64,000 bases of DNA from Triticum aestivum (GCF_018294505.1 NC_057807.1:271479369-271543368); one strand, 5' to 3'; counted from the first letter of the stretch, positions 25,501-35,746 are shown. Notes: generated by a model not told the origin, from the letters alone. A program made the numbers and translations.

Positions 25501-25547
25501 TATACTAGTGGTGGAGCTTGTAGCAAAAAATCTGGGTCGGGCAAGCG

Positions 25548-25719
25548 GCAAGGGATTGCTCCTAGCCGGCTTTCCATGACCCATGGGTTGGCTGTAATAT
25601 GAGTAGATGCCACAGAGTTGGGCGGGCTGAGCTGCAAGGGATTGCTCCTGGTTGGCTTTCCACGACCCATGGGTTAGCTATAATATGAGCAGATGCTACA
25701 GAGCTAGGCGGGCCATGAT
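25548..25719. repeat. 86-bp tandem duplication
   Basis: Two adjacent copies with an exact 86-bp period begin at 25548 and 25634 (gcaagggattgctcct). They share the gacccatgggtt core and the aatatgag(t/c)agatgc block, with about a dozen substitutions. They lie just upstream of the LINE remnant. Confidence 0.85.
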
Positions 25720-26116
25720 GCGTGTTGGCCTACATGAAACTTTACCACTGCTAGGCACTCCATTTAATAGTCTCGATCCAATAACACCATTTGCTACCAC
25801 ATTTGCTTCAGAATTCACGAATCACTTTATGCTCTACGGAAGGCATTTCAAAATCTAATTTAGGATCATAAGTTCTTTATTTGACTTATGACAGTAATGT
25901 AGGTACTCAAAGCCTATGAGACACAATCTAGAATTGTTCTTTGATAAAATCATATTGATTCATGTGGACCAACTTTAGAAATCTATTGGCAAGCAACTTG
26001 GTGAGGTGTTGGACAGAGCTACTAAGCAAGGTAAGGTGTTGGCTGGTGTGAACTGGTTGCGTTGTTATTTATGACAAAGCCTCAATATTACGGGCTATTG
26101 GCGTATAAACACCAGC
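25720..26116. other. Intergenic sequence, nothing recognised
   Basis: No gene, element end or RNA gene is visible. A short open frame here has no family motif. Confidence 0.5.
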
Positions 26117-26470
26117 GTATAATCGGTGCGCACCAGCTGTCACTGGTATTTACTGCGAAGCACATTCACTGCACCCGTCAAAGTATAACCGTCGCACACT
26201 AGCTGGCTGGTATGTACCGCGAAGCACGTTCACTGCACCAGTCAAAGTATAACTGCCGTGCACTAGCTGTCACTGCTGTAAAGCGTCATTGCTGCATCGC
26301 GTTAATGTATAGAAGACAACGTATAACAGGGGCGCACCAGTTGTCGTTATTTACACCAACCATAATACATCACCGTATTAACGTATGAAACGACAATGTA
26401 AACACGTTGTACCAATTGTCACTGTTATTTACGATGAAGTACAACTATTGCAATGGACTAATGCAACATG
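26117..26470. repeat. Diverged 60-80-bp tandem array upstream of the CCCH gene
   Basis: About five imperfect units each begin gtat(a/g), at 26117, 26183, 26247, 26307/26321 and 26383. Recurrent blocks are caccagctgtcactg, tatttac, cgaagcac.ttcactgcac and gtcaaagtata. The first three units are 66, 64 and 60 bp. The array ends about 390 bp before the TATA-like box of the CCCH gene. Confidence 0.78.
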
Positions 26471-26858
26471 TAACATTGTGCACAATCGTGTTCATATGGA
26501 GGAGTGAGAACCTAAACTAAAGACTCGCAACGGCGAACTATTGTGATCTTTACGCATCACCAAAAAACGTCCCACTAACATTTGGTTGGAGGATAGACCA
26601 CGAAAACAAATCAAACATGCCTACAAGATTGGAATGACCAAACCAACAACTCAAAATTTGAAACATGATAAATTTTTGCCTCGATCCAGGTGTTGACCAC
26701 AGCACACCCTTGGCGCACAAGCAAATCCGTGGTGATTTCTGAATGAAGCAGGCACCAAAAAACCAAGCCCAAAAATTTGAAAGAGGGGAACCGAAAAAGA
26801 GGGGAAAGGAGACAAAACAGCCAACTTTCCCTCTCCCCAAGACCACGCCCCAACCGCG

Positions 26859-26868
26859 CTATTTAATT
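26859..26868 (+). promoter_or_regulatory. TATA-like box of the CCCH-RRM gene
   Basis: The motif ctatttaatt lies about 140 bp before the start codon at 27006. The sequence in between is rich in C and T (cttccgctccccctcccctcc), typical of grass 5' leaders. The assignment is by position and sequence only. Confidence 0.55.
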
Positions 26869-27005
26869 CACCGTGCAACCTACACCTTCCCTTCAGAGGC
26901 CCTCCTTCCGCTCCCCCTCCCCTCCTCTGTAACTTCGTCTTTCACCTTCCCATCTCCTCTCCCCATCAAAACCGCACCGGGAGGAGCGAAAGCAGACTGC
27001 CATCC

Positions 27006-29955
27006 ATGGACGCCTACGAGGCCACCAAGGTTGTGTTCGCGCGGGTGCAGGCGCTGCACCCGGACCTCGCCTCCAAGATCATGGGCATGCTCCTCATCCA
27101 GGACAAGAGCGAGGAGGACATGATCCGCCTCGCCTTCGGCCCCGAGCACCTGCTCCACGCCGTCGTCGCCAGGGCACGCGCCGACCTCGCCGCCGCCCAC
27201 CACAGCAAGCCCTCCTCTCCGCCCACCGCGTCCTGGGGCGCAGGGATGTCAGCGGAGGACGCGCCTTTCCCCGGCGTCGATCAGGCGAGGTACGAAGGCG
27301 GCGGGGAAGGGTTTTACCCGCCGGAGGAGTTCGGGTGCTGGTCCCCGGCGAGCGGCGGACAGCACCGCCGGAGCTTCTCGCTGAGCGACGCCGAGGCGGC
27401 GGCCGGCGGGTGGAGGCCGTGCATGTACTACGCGCGCGGGTTCTGCAAGAACGGCTCCTCCTGCCGGTTTGTCCACGTCCTGCCTGACCACGTCACCGAG
27501 CAGGACACGGAAGTCTGGACGGCGGCCATGCGGTCGGAGCTCATGTCGCCCGCCTTCCCCTTCTCGCCGTCGCCCAGAGGCCTCAACTTCCTGCTCCAGC
27601 AGCAGCAGCAGCAGAGCGACTCCCAGAGGTGAGACGATTACCGATTTACCCCCAAAGATTACATTTTTAGTTGCTCTTTCCGGTGCTAATCTTCCTTGCT
27701 ATTCCAGGGCGGCGGCGGCGGCCATGCTTCTCGGCGGTGGAGGCGGCGACGACATGCACAAGTTCTCCGTGCGGTCGCCTCGGATGGACCGCGGCGGCGA
27801 CCTCGCCTCCAGCCCCGCCGCGCGGCAGATCTACCTGACATTCCCGGCCGACTCCACCTTCAGCGAGGAGGACGTGTCCTCCTACTTCAGGTACCGTGCC
27901 AAGCGCGCCGTCGCCGCCATGGCCGCTCTCCTTTGTCCGTTCAAGCAGCAAGCATTTTGCAGCCTTTCTTTCCTAACAATGAGAATCGACCCATCCATGG
28001 AGCAGTTACTACGGGCCGGTGCAGGACGTGCGCATCCCGTACCAGCAGAAGCGCATGTTCGGCTTCGTCACGTTCGTGTACGCGGAGACGGTGAGGCTCA
28101 TCCTCGCCAAGGGGAACCCGCATTTCGTCTGCGACGCGCGCGTCCTCGTCAAGCCCTACAAGGAAAAGGGCAAGGTCCCCGACAGGTTCAGGCACGTTCC
28201 GCCATCGCCGCCATACATTTCCTTTTCCACTTTCCGTTGCTGAGGAGTAGATGGTTTCAGTTAATAATGGCAGGTTTTCTGGGATGGAAACGCATTTTTC
28301 TGACCTTGATTCATTGCTGTATGAACTGCAGGAAGTTCCAGGCTCCGCACCATGGCGACTTCGCCGGATGCACGACGCCCACCGGGCTGCTCGATTCCAG
28401 GGACCCCTTCGACCTTCAGTCGCCGCAGATCGGTGAGCGATACAACCGCGCTGCTGCATTCTTCTTTTCTCGCCGATCACAAATTAATGGGTGTTGCGAT
28501 TGGTTTGTCAGGGCCGAGGATGATGTTCGGCAACATTGGCAGCCACGAGGCGTTCCTGCGGAGGAAGCTGGAGGAGCAGCAGCAGGCGGCGGAGCTGCAG
28601 CAGGCCATCGACCTGCAGAGCCGCCGCTTCATGGGGCTGCAGATTCTCGACCTCAAGAGGGGCCACCACCATCTCGGCTCCACTGTCGCCCCGCCGTTGG
28701 CTCTCCGGCAGACCGATGGCATCGGCAACGGCAATGCCATTCATCTGGAGGATGCTGCAATCCAAGGTTTTACTTTACTCACCTCTTGATCTTGACATGT
28801 TATCCTATTCTTGCATGCCATGGCATGGCAGGAAATTTGCTCTTTGATTGATCACTTGGAGAGAAATATCACTGATCAATGTGCTGTGACTTTACTGTGG
28901 CTTGTGGTTGGTAGCAGATCACAAGATGAGCAGTGCCATGATGATGACATCTGCTCCTGCTGCTATTTGTGCCACCATTGCCACAGAAGGCAAGCAGGAG
29001 GAGGAGGGCGACGGGAGTGCCAACCAAGGGGTCAACTCCGGGGAAGATGAGAAGAGGGAACCTGGTCCTCCTGGAGCAGCAGCGGCCAGTGCTAATGGAT
29101 TCCAAGAAAGGTAGGATTTGTAGCAAACAATTACCAAATGGAGGTGTTCTCTTTTGGGGGAAAGGAAATAAAGGGCCGGGCACACATAGCATAGGAGAAA
29201 GTAAAGAAAGCAAGCTTGCTGCTTCTTACTTTTGCCTGCCTGCTTGATTGCTTTTCTTCTCTTTCTTTATCTATGTACAAGTAGTGTGTTAGTACTAGTA
29301 GTATATTATTCTCATTGACCAACAAAATGAGGCCCCAAAAGCCAAGGAGGTCAGGGTATATAGGCTGTTAACAGCGAGTGCTGATCATAGGTTGCCCCTG
29401 ATTGGTGCTTAACAAAGGGCAAAAGAAATGCAAAGGCAAAGGGTGGGATCATCATAATAAAAGATGAAAGAAACTTGAGGAATGATTTCTCAACTAATGG
29501 CTATTTTCTATGCTTGTTCTTGTGCAAGTTGTGCCTTATTTTCGCAGGATTGTTATACTAGAGTGTTTGCTTAATTATGATTATTGATTATTGTTTGAAC
29601 TGAACTGCAGCGGCGTGGAGGAGCACAACCTGCCTGATAGCCCCTTTGCATCTCCCACAAAGACAAAGGAGGCTGCTGCTTCTTCTTCCTCTGCAGAACC
29701 AGCCCTCGCTGGCAGCATCATGAACAACAACGGCAGCCCTCATCTGGTGGCCTCGTCTCTGTTTACACCAACTGCCCTTGAGCTGCCCCCTTACAAATCC
29801 TGCTTCTTCCAAGTGCCCAGGTGGGAGAAACATCAATACTTTTCTTTGCTTTATCCTTCCATGTTCTTGGCTGTTGCTTGATGTAACATTATGAATATCT
29901 GATGTGTGTGTTCTGCTTCAGGTTCTCTCCTGGCCATGGTGCCATCGGGCTGTGA
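27006..29955 (+). CDS. CCCH zinc finger and RRM RNA-binding protein (rice C3H22/C3H53-like), eight exons
   Basis: Coding exons are 27006-27628, 27708-27890, 28006-28185, 28332-28432, 28512-28766, 28918-29110, 29611-29820 and 29922-29955. All seven introns are GT-AG, and the joined frame is open for 592 residues. The N-terminus ([15 protein letters not shown], then [21 protein letters not shown]) is the conserved helical domain of this plant family. A CCCH finger lies at C139, C147, C153 and H157 (CX7CX5CX3H). An RRM spans about 247-322 with RNP1-like KRMFGFVTF at 284-292. A charged, Gln-rich coiled-coil-like segment lies at about 377-402. A Ser-rich tail ends in GHGAIGL. The protein is expected to bind RNA, perhaps as a regulator; the target is unknown. 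It resembles rice C3H22/C3H53 from memory; the length fits. No lesion is visible, and this is the best candidate for a live gene in the window. Confidence 0.93.
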
Positions 29956-30400
29956 ATATTAAGCAGAAAACAGGGGTCTCCTTTCCTCTTAAGCAGAGTA
30001 AGTAGACCACTTATCAGCAGCCAAGCCATTATGATGCAAACACAGAGCAAGCCCTGATGGTTATGTTGTGCATATGCAGCGAAGCCATGAGCACCCCATG
30101 AAGTGAGTGAATGGAAGGTAAAAGGCTCTAACAAATAATAGAAGTGATCCCGAGAGAGGAGCAGGGACACCAACAACAACAGCAACAGAAGAAAGGAAAG
30201 AAAAATCTAGGGTTGTTTTAGCTCTAGCCAGCCTTAATTAAGTCAGTCAGTCAGTCAGTATATGATAGTAGTAGTATAAATAATACCCCTCCTTAGTAGT
30301 CAGCTGCTCCAAGAAGTAGTAGTAATCCAGAAGAAGAAGAAGAAAACTGTGTGTGTGTCTGTCTATCTTCATGCATCATTTTGTATGCTGTGCTCTGTAA
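29956..30400 (+). other. Probable 3' untranslated region with microsatellites
   Basis: The stretch after the stop codon holds a short (gtca)n run near 30242-30259, an aagaagaagaag run followed by (tg)n near 30329-30358, and AATAAT-type signals near 30276. No further coding exon is evident. The real transcript end cannot be fixed from sequence. Confidence 0.45.
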
Positions 30401-30878
30401 TTTCATGGATGGATCTCAGAATGGCGATGATAGTAGTGGTAAACTGAACCAGTCCGTCCTGGTGTGTGTGCTGTGGTGGCCAGTTGTTGTGAAGTGACGT
30501 GTCTGCATACATACAGATATCGAAAGCAAACAGGTAGGCGGAGAGAGAGAGAGAGAGGAGTGGACAAAAGCCAGACAGAGGTCGCAGAGGGGAAAGTGAT
30601 GACCGGGACCAGGGCACGCACTCAGTCACGGGCGCAGAGGCAGAGAGAGAATCCTAGTGGAATCGCCTCAGCGGAGCAGTGAGGCAGCGGCCGTCCTCTC
30701 TTTTGCCCATGCCCTTGTCAAAATGGACAAGGTCATGCTAGTAGTACTCCTCAATGTGCATCCTCTGCATCTTACATTTTCTTCCTTTATTTTGCCCTTC
30801 TCCCTTTTCAACATCCTTTTCATCATTCTTGAGCATATATGCTTTAGTCTGAATCAAAAATCTGAACTGACGAGAAAG
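30401..30878. other. Intergenic sequence between the CCCH gene and a DNA transposon
   Basis: A (ga)n run lies near 30541-30559. I see no supported gene or element end. Confidence 0.5.
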
Positions 30879-32698
30879 AGGCCAACTCCACCGCATGGCC
30901 CTAAACGGACGTTCGGATTGGCCAGATTTTGTCCGTTTGAGGCGTCGATGGGTTCGCCCGTGTCCGGCTGTGTCCGTTGGGTCGTGCGTGCGCCCACCGC
31001 GTGGCCGCACCCCAAATCGTGTCCGGGGTGAACGGGAATAAAAAACTGAATGGAATAACTAAAAAAAGCAAATAAACGCATTTAAAAAAACATAAAACAT
31101 ATATAGGGGTCGGCCACAAAACGACCCAGTTTCAACGGCCACTTAAAAGGCCCAGTTTCATAATTAACATAATAATAAAATAAAATAAAAATCGTCCTGC
31201 GCGCTCCTGCCGTGGCCGTCGCCGTCTTCACTGGCCGCCGGTGTCGTCGTCGTCGCTGACGAGGTCGACGTACTCCGGCAGCGTCCAGAGGTGGGGCGAC
31301 GGTGCGTGGTGGACGGGGGGCGGGCTGGACGACCAGAGGTGCTTGCACCACCTCCTCCCGCGGCGACGCCTCCCGCTCCGGTGACCGCGGCGGAGTGGGG
31401 CACCAGTTCACGCCCAGGCCGGCGGCCACCTCCGGCGCAGTGCAGCACCAGCCCCACCCCTGGCCCACCAGCTGCTCGAACGCGGTGGGTCCTCCTCCTC
31501 CGGCTCCCCCGTGACGGCCGCCAGCTGCAGCTCCGGGAACGCGACTTCCCCGGCGGCAGAGAGGGCGATGGCCTCCTCCAGGCCATCCCACTGCCGCTCG
31601 TCGTGCGTGTTCATGGAGTCGTCCATGATACGCTGCAGGAGACGGGCCTCCTCCTCCACTGTCATGCGAGGAGGGGGAGGTGGCGACGGAGACGGGGAAG
31701 GCGACGGCGTGGGCGTCAGGCCGCGCACCCGCGTACGCCCGCGCGGCTCTGCACGTGGCCTCCGCGGCCCCTCCACGGTGCCGGCGAAGTAAGACGCGCG
31801 CCGCACGTCGTGCTCGTCCTGGAGCCATGTGTCCCACAGCAGGGAGTCGGAGGCATACCTGTGGTCGTAGTACAGGTCGTCGGGGAGGAGGAGGCGGCGG
31901 CGGTTGATCTCATCGCGCCGTGCACGGCCGGTCGCCGGCACTAGCGGGATGGGGACCCGGCCCGCGGAGAGGTGCCATCCGTTGGGGAGGTGCGCGTCGC
32001 TCCACGGGATCGGCGTCCTCGTCTCCCAGTACCTCCGGCACACGTCCGCGCAGATGTACTGTCGGGCGCGCTCGCGGGAGGGCCTAGGGGCAATGGTGAA
32101 GGGGGCCGGCGCGTGGGCTCGACGGGAGGAGTGCGGCGGTGACGCGGGGGCTCGACGGGAGGAGCGTGGCGGTGACGCGGGCTCCTCCTTTTTCACGGAT
32201 CCGCGGCGGCGGCCTGAGGAGGAGCCGGCCTCGAGGTCGTGCTTCCCCTTGCGGTTCCACAGACCCATGGCTGCGGCCGGCCGGCGAGCTCGAGGGTGGG
32301 GAGTGGCTAGGGTTTGGGCGTGTCGGCTTTCGAGGGGGCAGAGAGGGGCCGGCGTGGGGATGAGGACGACGACCGGTCCATGGGTCCCATTTAAGAAGGA
32401 CGCCGACCCGTCGCTGTGCGGATGACAGGTGGGGCCACCCGCCCGTGCGCATTTATGTTGGCGGGTGGGAGGTAGGTGGCCGCCTGCCACGCGGCACCGA
32501 CGCGGACGCTCGAAGCGTCCGTTCGCTGTCCGCCGCGACCCAAACCCGACGTAAGTTTGCGCTTGAAATGGGTCGACACGGACACAGAACGGATCGAATG
32601 GATCCGGGCCGTTACGTGCTGGGCCGTCTCATTTGTCCTTTTTACCTCAAACGGACAGGACCGAACAAGATAGGATCGTGTGGTGGAGTTGGCCTAAG
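30876..32698 (-). mobile_element. DNA transposon with 14-bp terminal inverted repeats and AAG flanks
   Basis: The ends are aggccaactccacc (30879-30892) and its exact reverse complement ggtggagttggcct (32682-32695), giving a 1817-bp element. Both sides are flanked by the 3-bp direct repeat aag (30876-30878 and 32696-32698). A subterminal 13-bp inverted pair, tgtccgtttgagg at 30930-30942 and cctcaaacggaca at 32645-32657, supports the pairing. A 3-bp target would fit a PIF/Harbinger-like type, but AAG is not the usual TWA, so class assignment is open. It carries the pseudogene at 31228-32268 and no recognisable transposase. Confidence 0.75.
31228..32268 (-). pseudogene. Transposon-carried ORF, basic and proline-rich, two apparent compensating frameshifts
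   Basis: The frame starts with MGLWNRKGKHDLEAGSSSG (start codon at 32266-32268). It continues through a Ser/Arg/Pro-rich part and a central conserved-looking segment (YWETRTPIPWSDAHLPNGWHL and LWDTWLQDEHDVRRASYF). An acidic part (MTVEEEARLLQRIMDDSMN) follows. In this frame a stop occurs at 31408. A neighbouring frame continues smoothly from about 31480 (AFEQLVGQGWGW, GVNWCPTPPRSPE), and the original frame resumes near 31310 to end in LPEYVDLVSDDDDTGG at 31228. Two indels with opposite effect are the simplest reading. I recall similar ORFs as repeated in Triticeae genomes but know no function. Confidence 0.62.
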
Positions 32699-34056
32699 CC
32701 AAGTCGGAACAGTTTTCCATCCGAACGGGTTCTTGCTTTGGGCTAGTCTGGATTACCGGTGGCAACGAGTGGAAAGCAGATATCCGGGGCATGTCTCGTA
32801 ACTCGGAGACACTGGCTGCATCTGTTTCCACTATTATTAAATTTCAATGTGCGCATGCAATAATTTTATAATCATGGGGGTATGTTATCACGCCTTGAAG
32901 TTGGAGTAAGAAAACAAGGTGGGTCCTCAGCCCCAGGCTGAACATGGCGACAGTGCTTCTTGGCTCTTGCATGGTCAACATCTGGTCAAGCAAGCAAATC
33001 ATCACCTCACCTCGCCTGTTCAACCAACAGGGCATCCACTTCCACTGATCCTCGCCATATGGAACATCGCCTTGACTTTAATTTTTTGAACTTTCATATA
33101 CAGTATTTTTAACAAAATAGTTTAAATCAAATTCTGTTTTCATATTTGTGTTTCTAGTGACTAGGGCTTTTAAATAATAGATATTAAGTTTCGACTCTTC
33201 AAATCTAATACGGGCGACCGATAAAATTACGATTTTTGTGTATGAGAAAATGGCAAGTTTTAGTTCGTAAGTTCGAACGACTAAAACTTAAAACTTAAAA
33301 CTTACTGTGTGTTTACTGTGTCCTCATGCAGGATTCAACTACTTCGGGAATCGCTAGGCAATCGAGCAGCTGAGCAGGGTTTGGTTGGTACGTAGCCCCA
33401 TACCTCTGTGCCCCTACGAGTTTTCGTCCTTCAAACCGTTCCTTTATTATTCAAGCAGACAAGCCCCGTCACCGCTCGGACACAAATTCGCCATTCGATC
33501 GGACATCTGATAGCCGTCCCAATGTTTAGGATGTTCGCACCCTCAAACCCGACCCATATGGGTTCTAAAAAAAATCTCAACTTTCGATTTTCTTTGCATG
33601 GTAAATACGTGTCTCATTTATATAGTATCATAATGGTCATAGTGCAAGCCATGTAAACACAAAGGGCAGGTTTGATAGCCTGCATGAGGCCCGGCCTAGC
33701 TCGCGCGGGACGAAAACGGGTCGATTGGTTGCCTGCTTTCACTGTTCGGCCTGCATGGCACGAACCTTAAAGCACTCCCGAGCCTGGCTCCCTGGAAACA
33801 CACGAATCGGCAGTTTCTCCAGGGTCAGGCCCGAGTGGTGCACGTGGGCGGCGGCGGCTACACGCGCGCGGCCACGCTCGAGAAGCCGCGTTGCTTCCCG
33901 AAGCGCCGACAGTTATTAGCCTCACCGTCCCTCACCGCTCCCTCTTCCCACTCTCCCCCACTCTCCCAACTCTCACCGGCGGCGGCAGATCGGAGCAGAG
34001 CAAGAAGACCACCAGACTCCATCACCGGCGAGCGGATCATCACTTGGCCCGCGGCA
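32699..34056. other. Intergenic region and presumed 5' leader of the B3 gene
   Basis: Nothing coding is supported between 32699 and about 33850. From 33660 the sequence becomes GC-rich (a block starting ggcaggtttgatagcctgc could be the end of an old DNA transposon, but no partner end was found). The stretch 33900-34056 is C/T-rich and looks like the leader of the B3 gene. Confidence 0.45.
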
Positions 34057-34167
34057 ATGGCGGTAAGCACTTCTCTCTGTTCGACATGCAGAACTTTTCC
34101 CGTTCGATCCGGCGATAGATTCGATCCACGACGGAGGGGAATGGAGAGTAGAGGTAGATAAGCATGT

Positions 34168-34228
34168 AGAGTAGTTCATACTAGATCATACGAGTTCATA
34201 CAAGTTCATAGTACTTCAAACTAGTTCA
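34168..34228. repeat. Decamer-spaced agttcata repeats
   Basis: Variants of agttcata recur about every ten bases (gtagttcata, ctagatcata, cgagttcata, caagttcata, gtacttcaaa, ctagttcatg). The run lies in the B3 intron, just past the 3' end of the antisense ORF. Confidence 0.75.
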
Positions 34229-34310
34229 TGCAAGATCGGAATAGAGGTAGATGCAGATGCAGAAGGGGGATTGGGGGTACACAACGGACACCGGCTCACT
34301 GCGACGGCCG

Positions 34311-34877
34311 TCACGGGCGTGCGGAGCGGCGGGTCGAGCCGCTGGCCTTCATCTTCTTCTTCATTGCCGTGCGGGGCGGCGGGTCGTCGTCGTCCTCGGC
34401 GGAGTCGAGGTTGATCTGCCAGGTACGGCGGCGTGGCTCCGACGCCCTCCTTGGCGTCTGCATCGGTTCTTCCTCCTCCTTAGGCTCCCCATCGATGATC
34501 GCCGGCACCGCGATTGCCGCCTCCCAGTACACTGCGGCACGATGGTCATTAGGAGCCCAGTAGTTCTTGTACTTGCACCACTTCTTCCTCTCTTTAGCAT
34601 CGTCCGAGACGGCCTGATTCACGGCCCAGCCAATGATGTCAACTGCCATCGCGCTCTTCGCTGGGTCAGGAATCAGCGTCTTCAGCTCTTGTGCAGTGGC
34701 CCTCATGAGCACTGCATTAGATTCCTTCTGCATGTCTTGCATGGAGCCGAAGTTCGAGCACACCTCCATGGTGTTCTCGAACTTGGTGCGGTCACCAGCC
34801 AACCACCCGAGGAAGAAGGCCCTCCAGCCAATACCCCAAGGGAAGGGGTTGGCATTGGAGCTGGAGCTAGAGCTCAT
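34311..34877 (-). CDS. Unrecognised 188-residue ORF antisense inside the B3 intron
   Basis: The frame starts at the cat of 34875-34877 with a Ser run (MSSSSSSNANPFPWG) and is open for 188 codons. It has a Trp/Phe-rich first part (WRAFFLGWLAGD), a helical middle (MQDMQKESNAVLMRATAQELKTL), a second aromatic segment (WCKYKNYWAPNDHRAAVYWEAA), then an acidic segment (DGEPKEEEEP). The tail has a DSAEDDDDPP run and basic patches (MKKKMKAS) that could direct it to the nucleus. I do not recognise the family. A TATA box lies about 72-79 bp before the start on the same strand. It could be a nested gene or part of an unclassified transposon. Confidence 0.5.
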   Translation of the reverse strand: MSSSSSSNANPFPWGIGWRAFFLGWLAGDRTKFENTMEVCSNFGSMQDMQKESNAVLMRATAQELKTLIPDPAKSAMAVDIIGWAVNQAVSDDAKERKKWCKYKNYWAPNDHRAAVYWEAAIAVPAIIDGEPKEEEEPMQTPRRASEPRRRTWQINLDSAEDDDDPPPRTAMKKKMKASGSTRRSARP

Positions 34878-34948
34878 GGCGATGGGGAGGAGGAAGGTTG
34901 ACAGTGAGAGAAGAGAGGGGGTGGGTAAGTAGTGGTGGGCAGGGTGAG

Positions 34949-34956
34949 TAAATATA
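34949..34956 (-). promoter_or_regulatory. TATA box for the antisense intronic ORF
   Basis: On the minus strand the motif reads TATATTTA, preceded by a C-rich run and followed by a C/T-rich leader ending at the start codon at 34877. Spacing of about 75 bp allows a short 5' leader. Confidence 0.55.
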
Positions 34957-35746
34957 GGGGGGATGGAGAGAAGAGTGACAGTCATGTCATTTTAACTACA
35001 TGCTCTTCAATAAGCCATGAACTCTGTGCTGTGCTTGACTCCATGAATTGTGTGCAGATCGAGGAGAGCAATGAGATGGGCACAGAGGTGCTCCCGGCCG
35101 TTTACAACAAGGGCAAGCAGCCCCTTCACCCAATGCCCGACGAGGTTGTGCTGCCGCCCACCGCCGAGGAAGACCCGAAGACGCCTGAGGGTGGCGACGA
35201 CAAGGGCATGGAGGAGCCCCCCAGCAACAAGCGCCGTAACTACGGCCACTACCATCAGGAGGATGTCCCAACTCACTTCTGCAAGGTCATCCTTGCACCG
35301 AAGCTTGAGTGCATCCCATGCCCCTGGACTTCACCAAGCACTTCGTCGCGGTGCCGATGGAGTTCAAGCTCAGGAACAACACCGGCTGCTCCTGGAAGGT
35401 GATGGTGAAGCTGAGGAATGGCAGGGTGACCCTGGATCAGGGTTGGGCCACCTACGCAGCCATTCATCAGATAAAGATCGACTACATGGTGACGTTCAAG
35501 CTCCTCACTCCCGACACCCTCAAGGTCATCATCTTCGACGACGATGGCATTGAGGTCGTCAACAAGTGCGGGAAGCACGACGAAGCCTTCGCCGCCAAGG
35601 AGTAGGGTCGGGGCCTCCCTAAGTACTATCAAGTCTGCTTTGAACTATTTATGTTTATGGCTTATGCGTAGAACTGTTATGAAGTGTGGTACTGCTTATC
35701 TGAAATATGCTCTTAAGTAGTTGATCCTCTGTTTATACTCTGCTCT

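Larger units (their letters stand above)
34057..35605 (+). pseudogene. B3-domain protein gene with one intron and a one-base frameshift
   Basis: Exon 1 appears to be only ATG GCG (34057-34062) followed by GTAAGC; the acceptor TGTGCAG ends at 35057. Exon 2 (35058-35605) encodes an acidic, Pro-rich N-terminal part (EVLPAVYNKGKQPLHPMPDE) and a basic patch (NKRRNYGHYH). A B3 DNA-binding domain follows from about residue 74 (THFCKVILAPKLECIP, then FTKHFVAVPMEFKLRN, GCSWKVMVKLRNG, TLDQGWATYAAIHQI, VTFKLL and LKVIIFDDDGIEV). The total coding length is not a multiple of three: a single base is missing near 35310-35320, inside the domain, so the last 96 residues are out of frame. B3 proteins are nuclear transcription factors; REM-like is my best guess. 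A sequencing error or an allele-specific lesion are alternatives. Confidence 0.72.

Noticed and set aside
31291..31944. 217-codon plus-strand frame opposite the transposon ORF
   Set aside because: It is the antisense shadow of a GC-rich, Arg/Pro-coding region. The minus-strand frame has a recognisable start, conserved-looking middle and acidic end.
33660..33850. Possible terminal repeat of a Mutator-like or foldback element upstream of the B3 gene
   Set aside because: The block looks like a transposon end, but no inverted partner was found up to 35746 and no target duplication is visible, so capture of the B3 gene by a transposon is not supported.
34137..34975. Imperfect direct repeats around the antisense ORF as a target duplication
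   Set aside because: The match (about 16 bases with mismatches) is in low-complexity purine sequence and no inverted ends accompany it; it is too weak to call a transposon.
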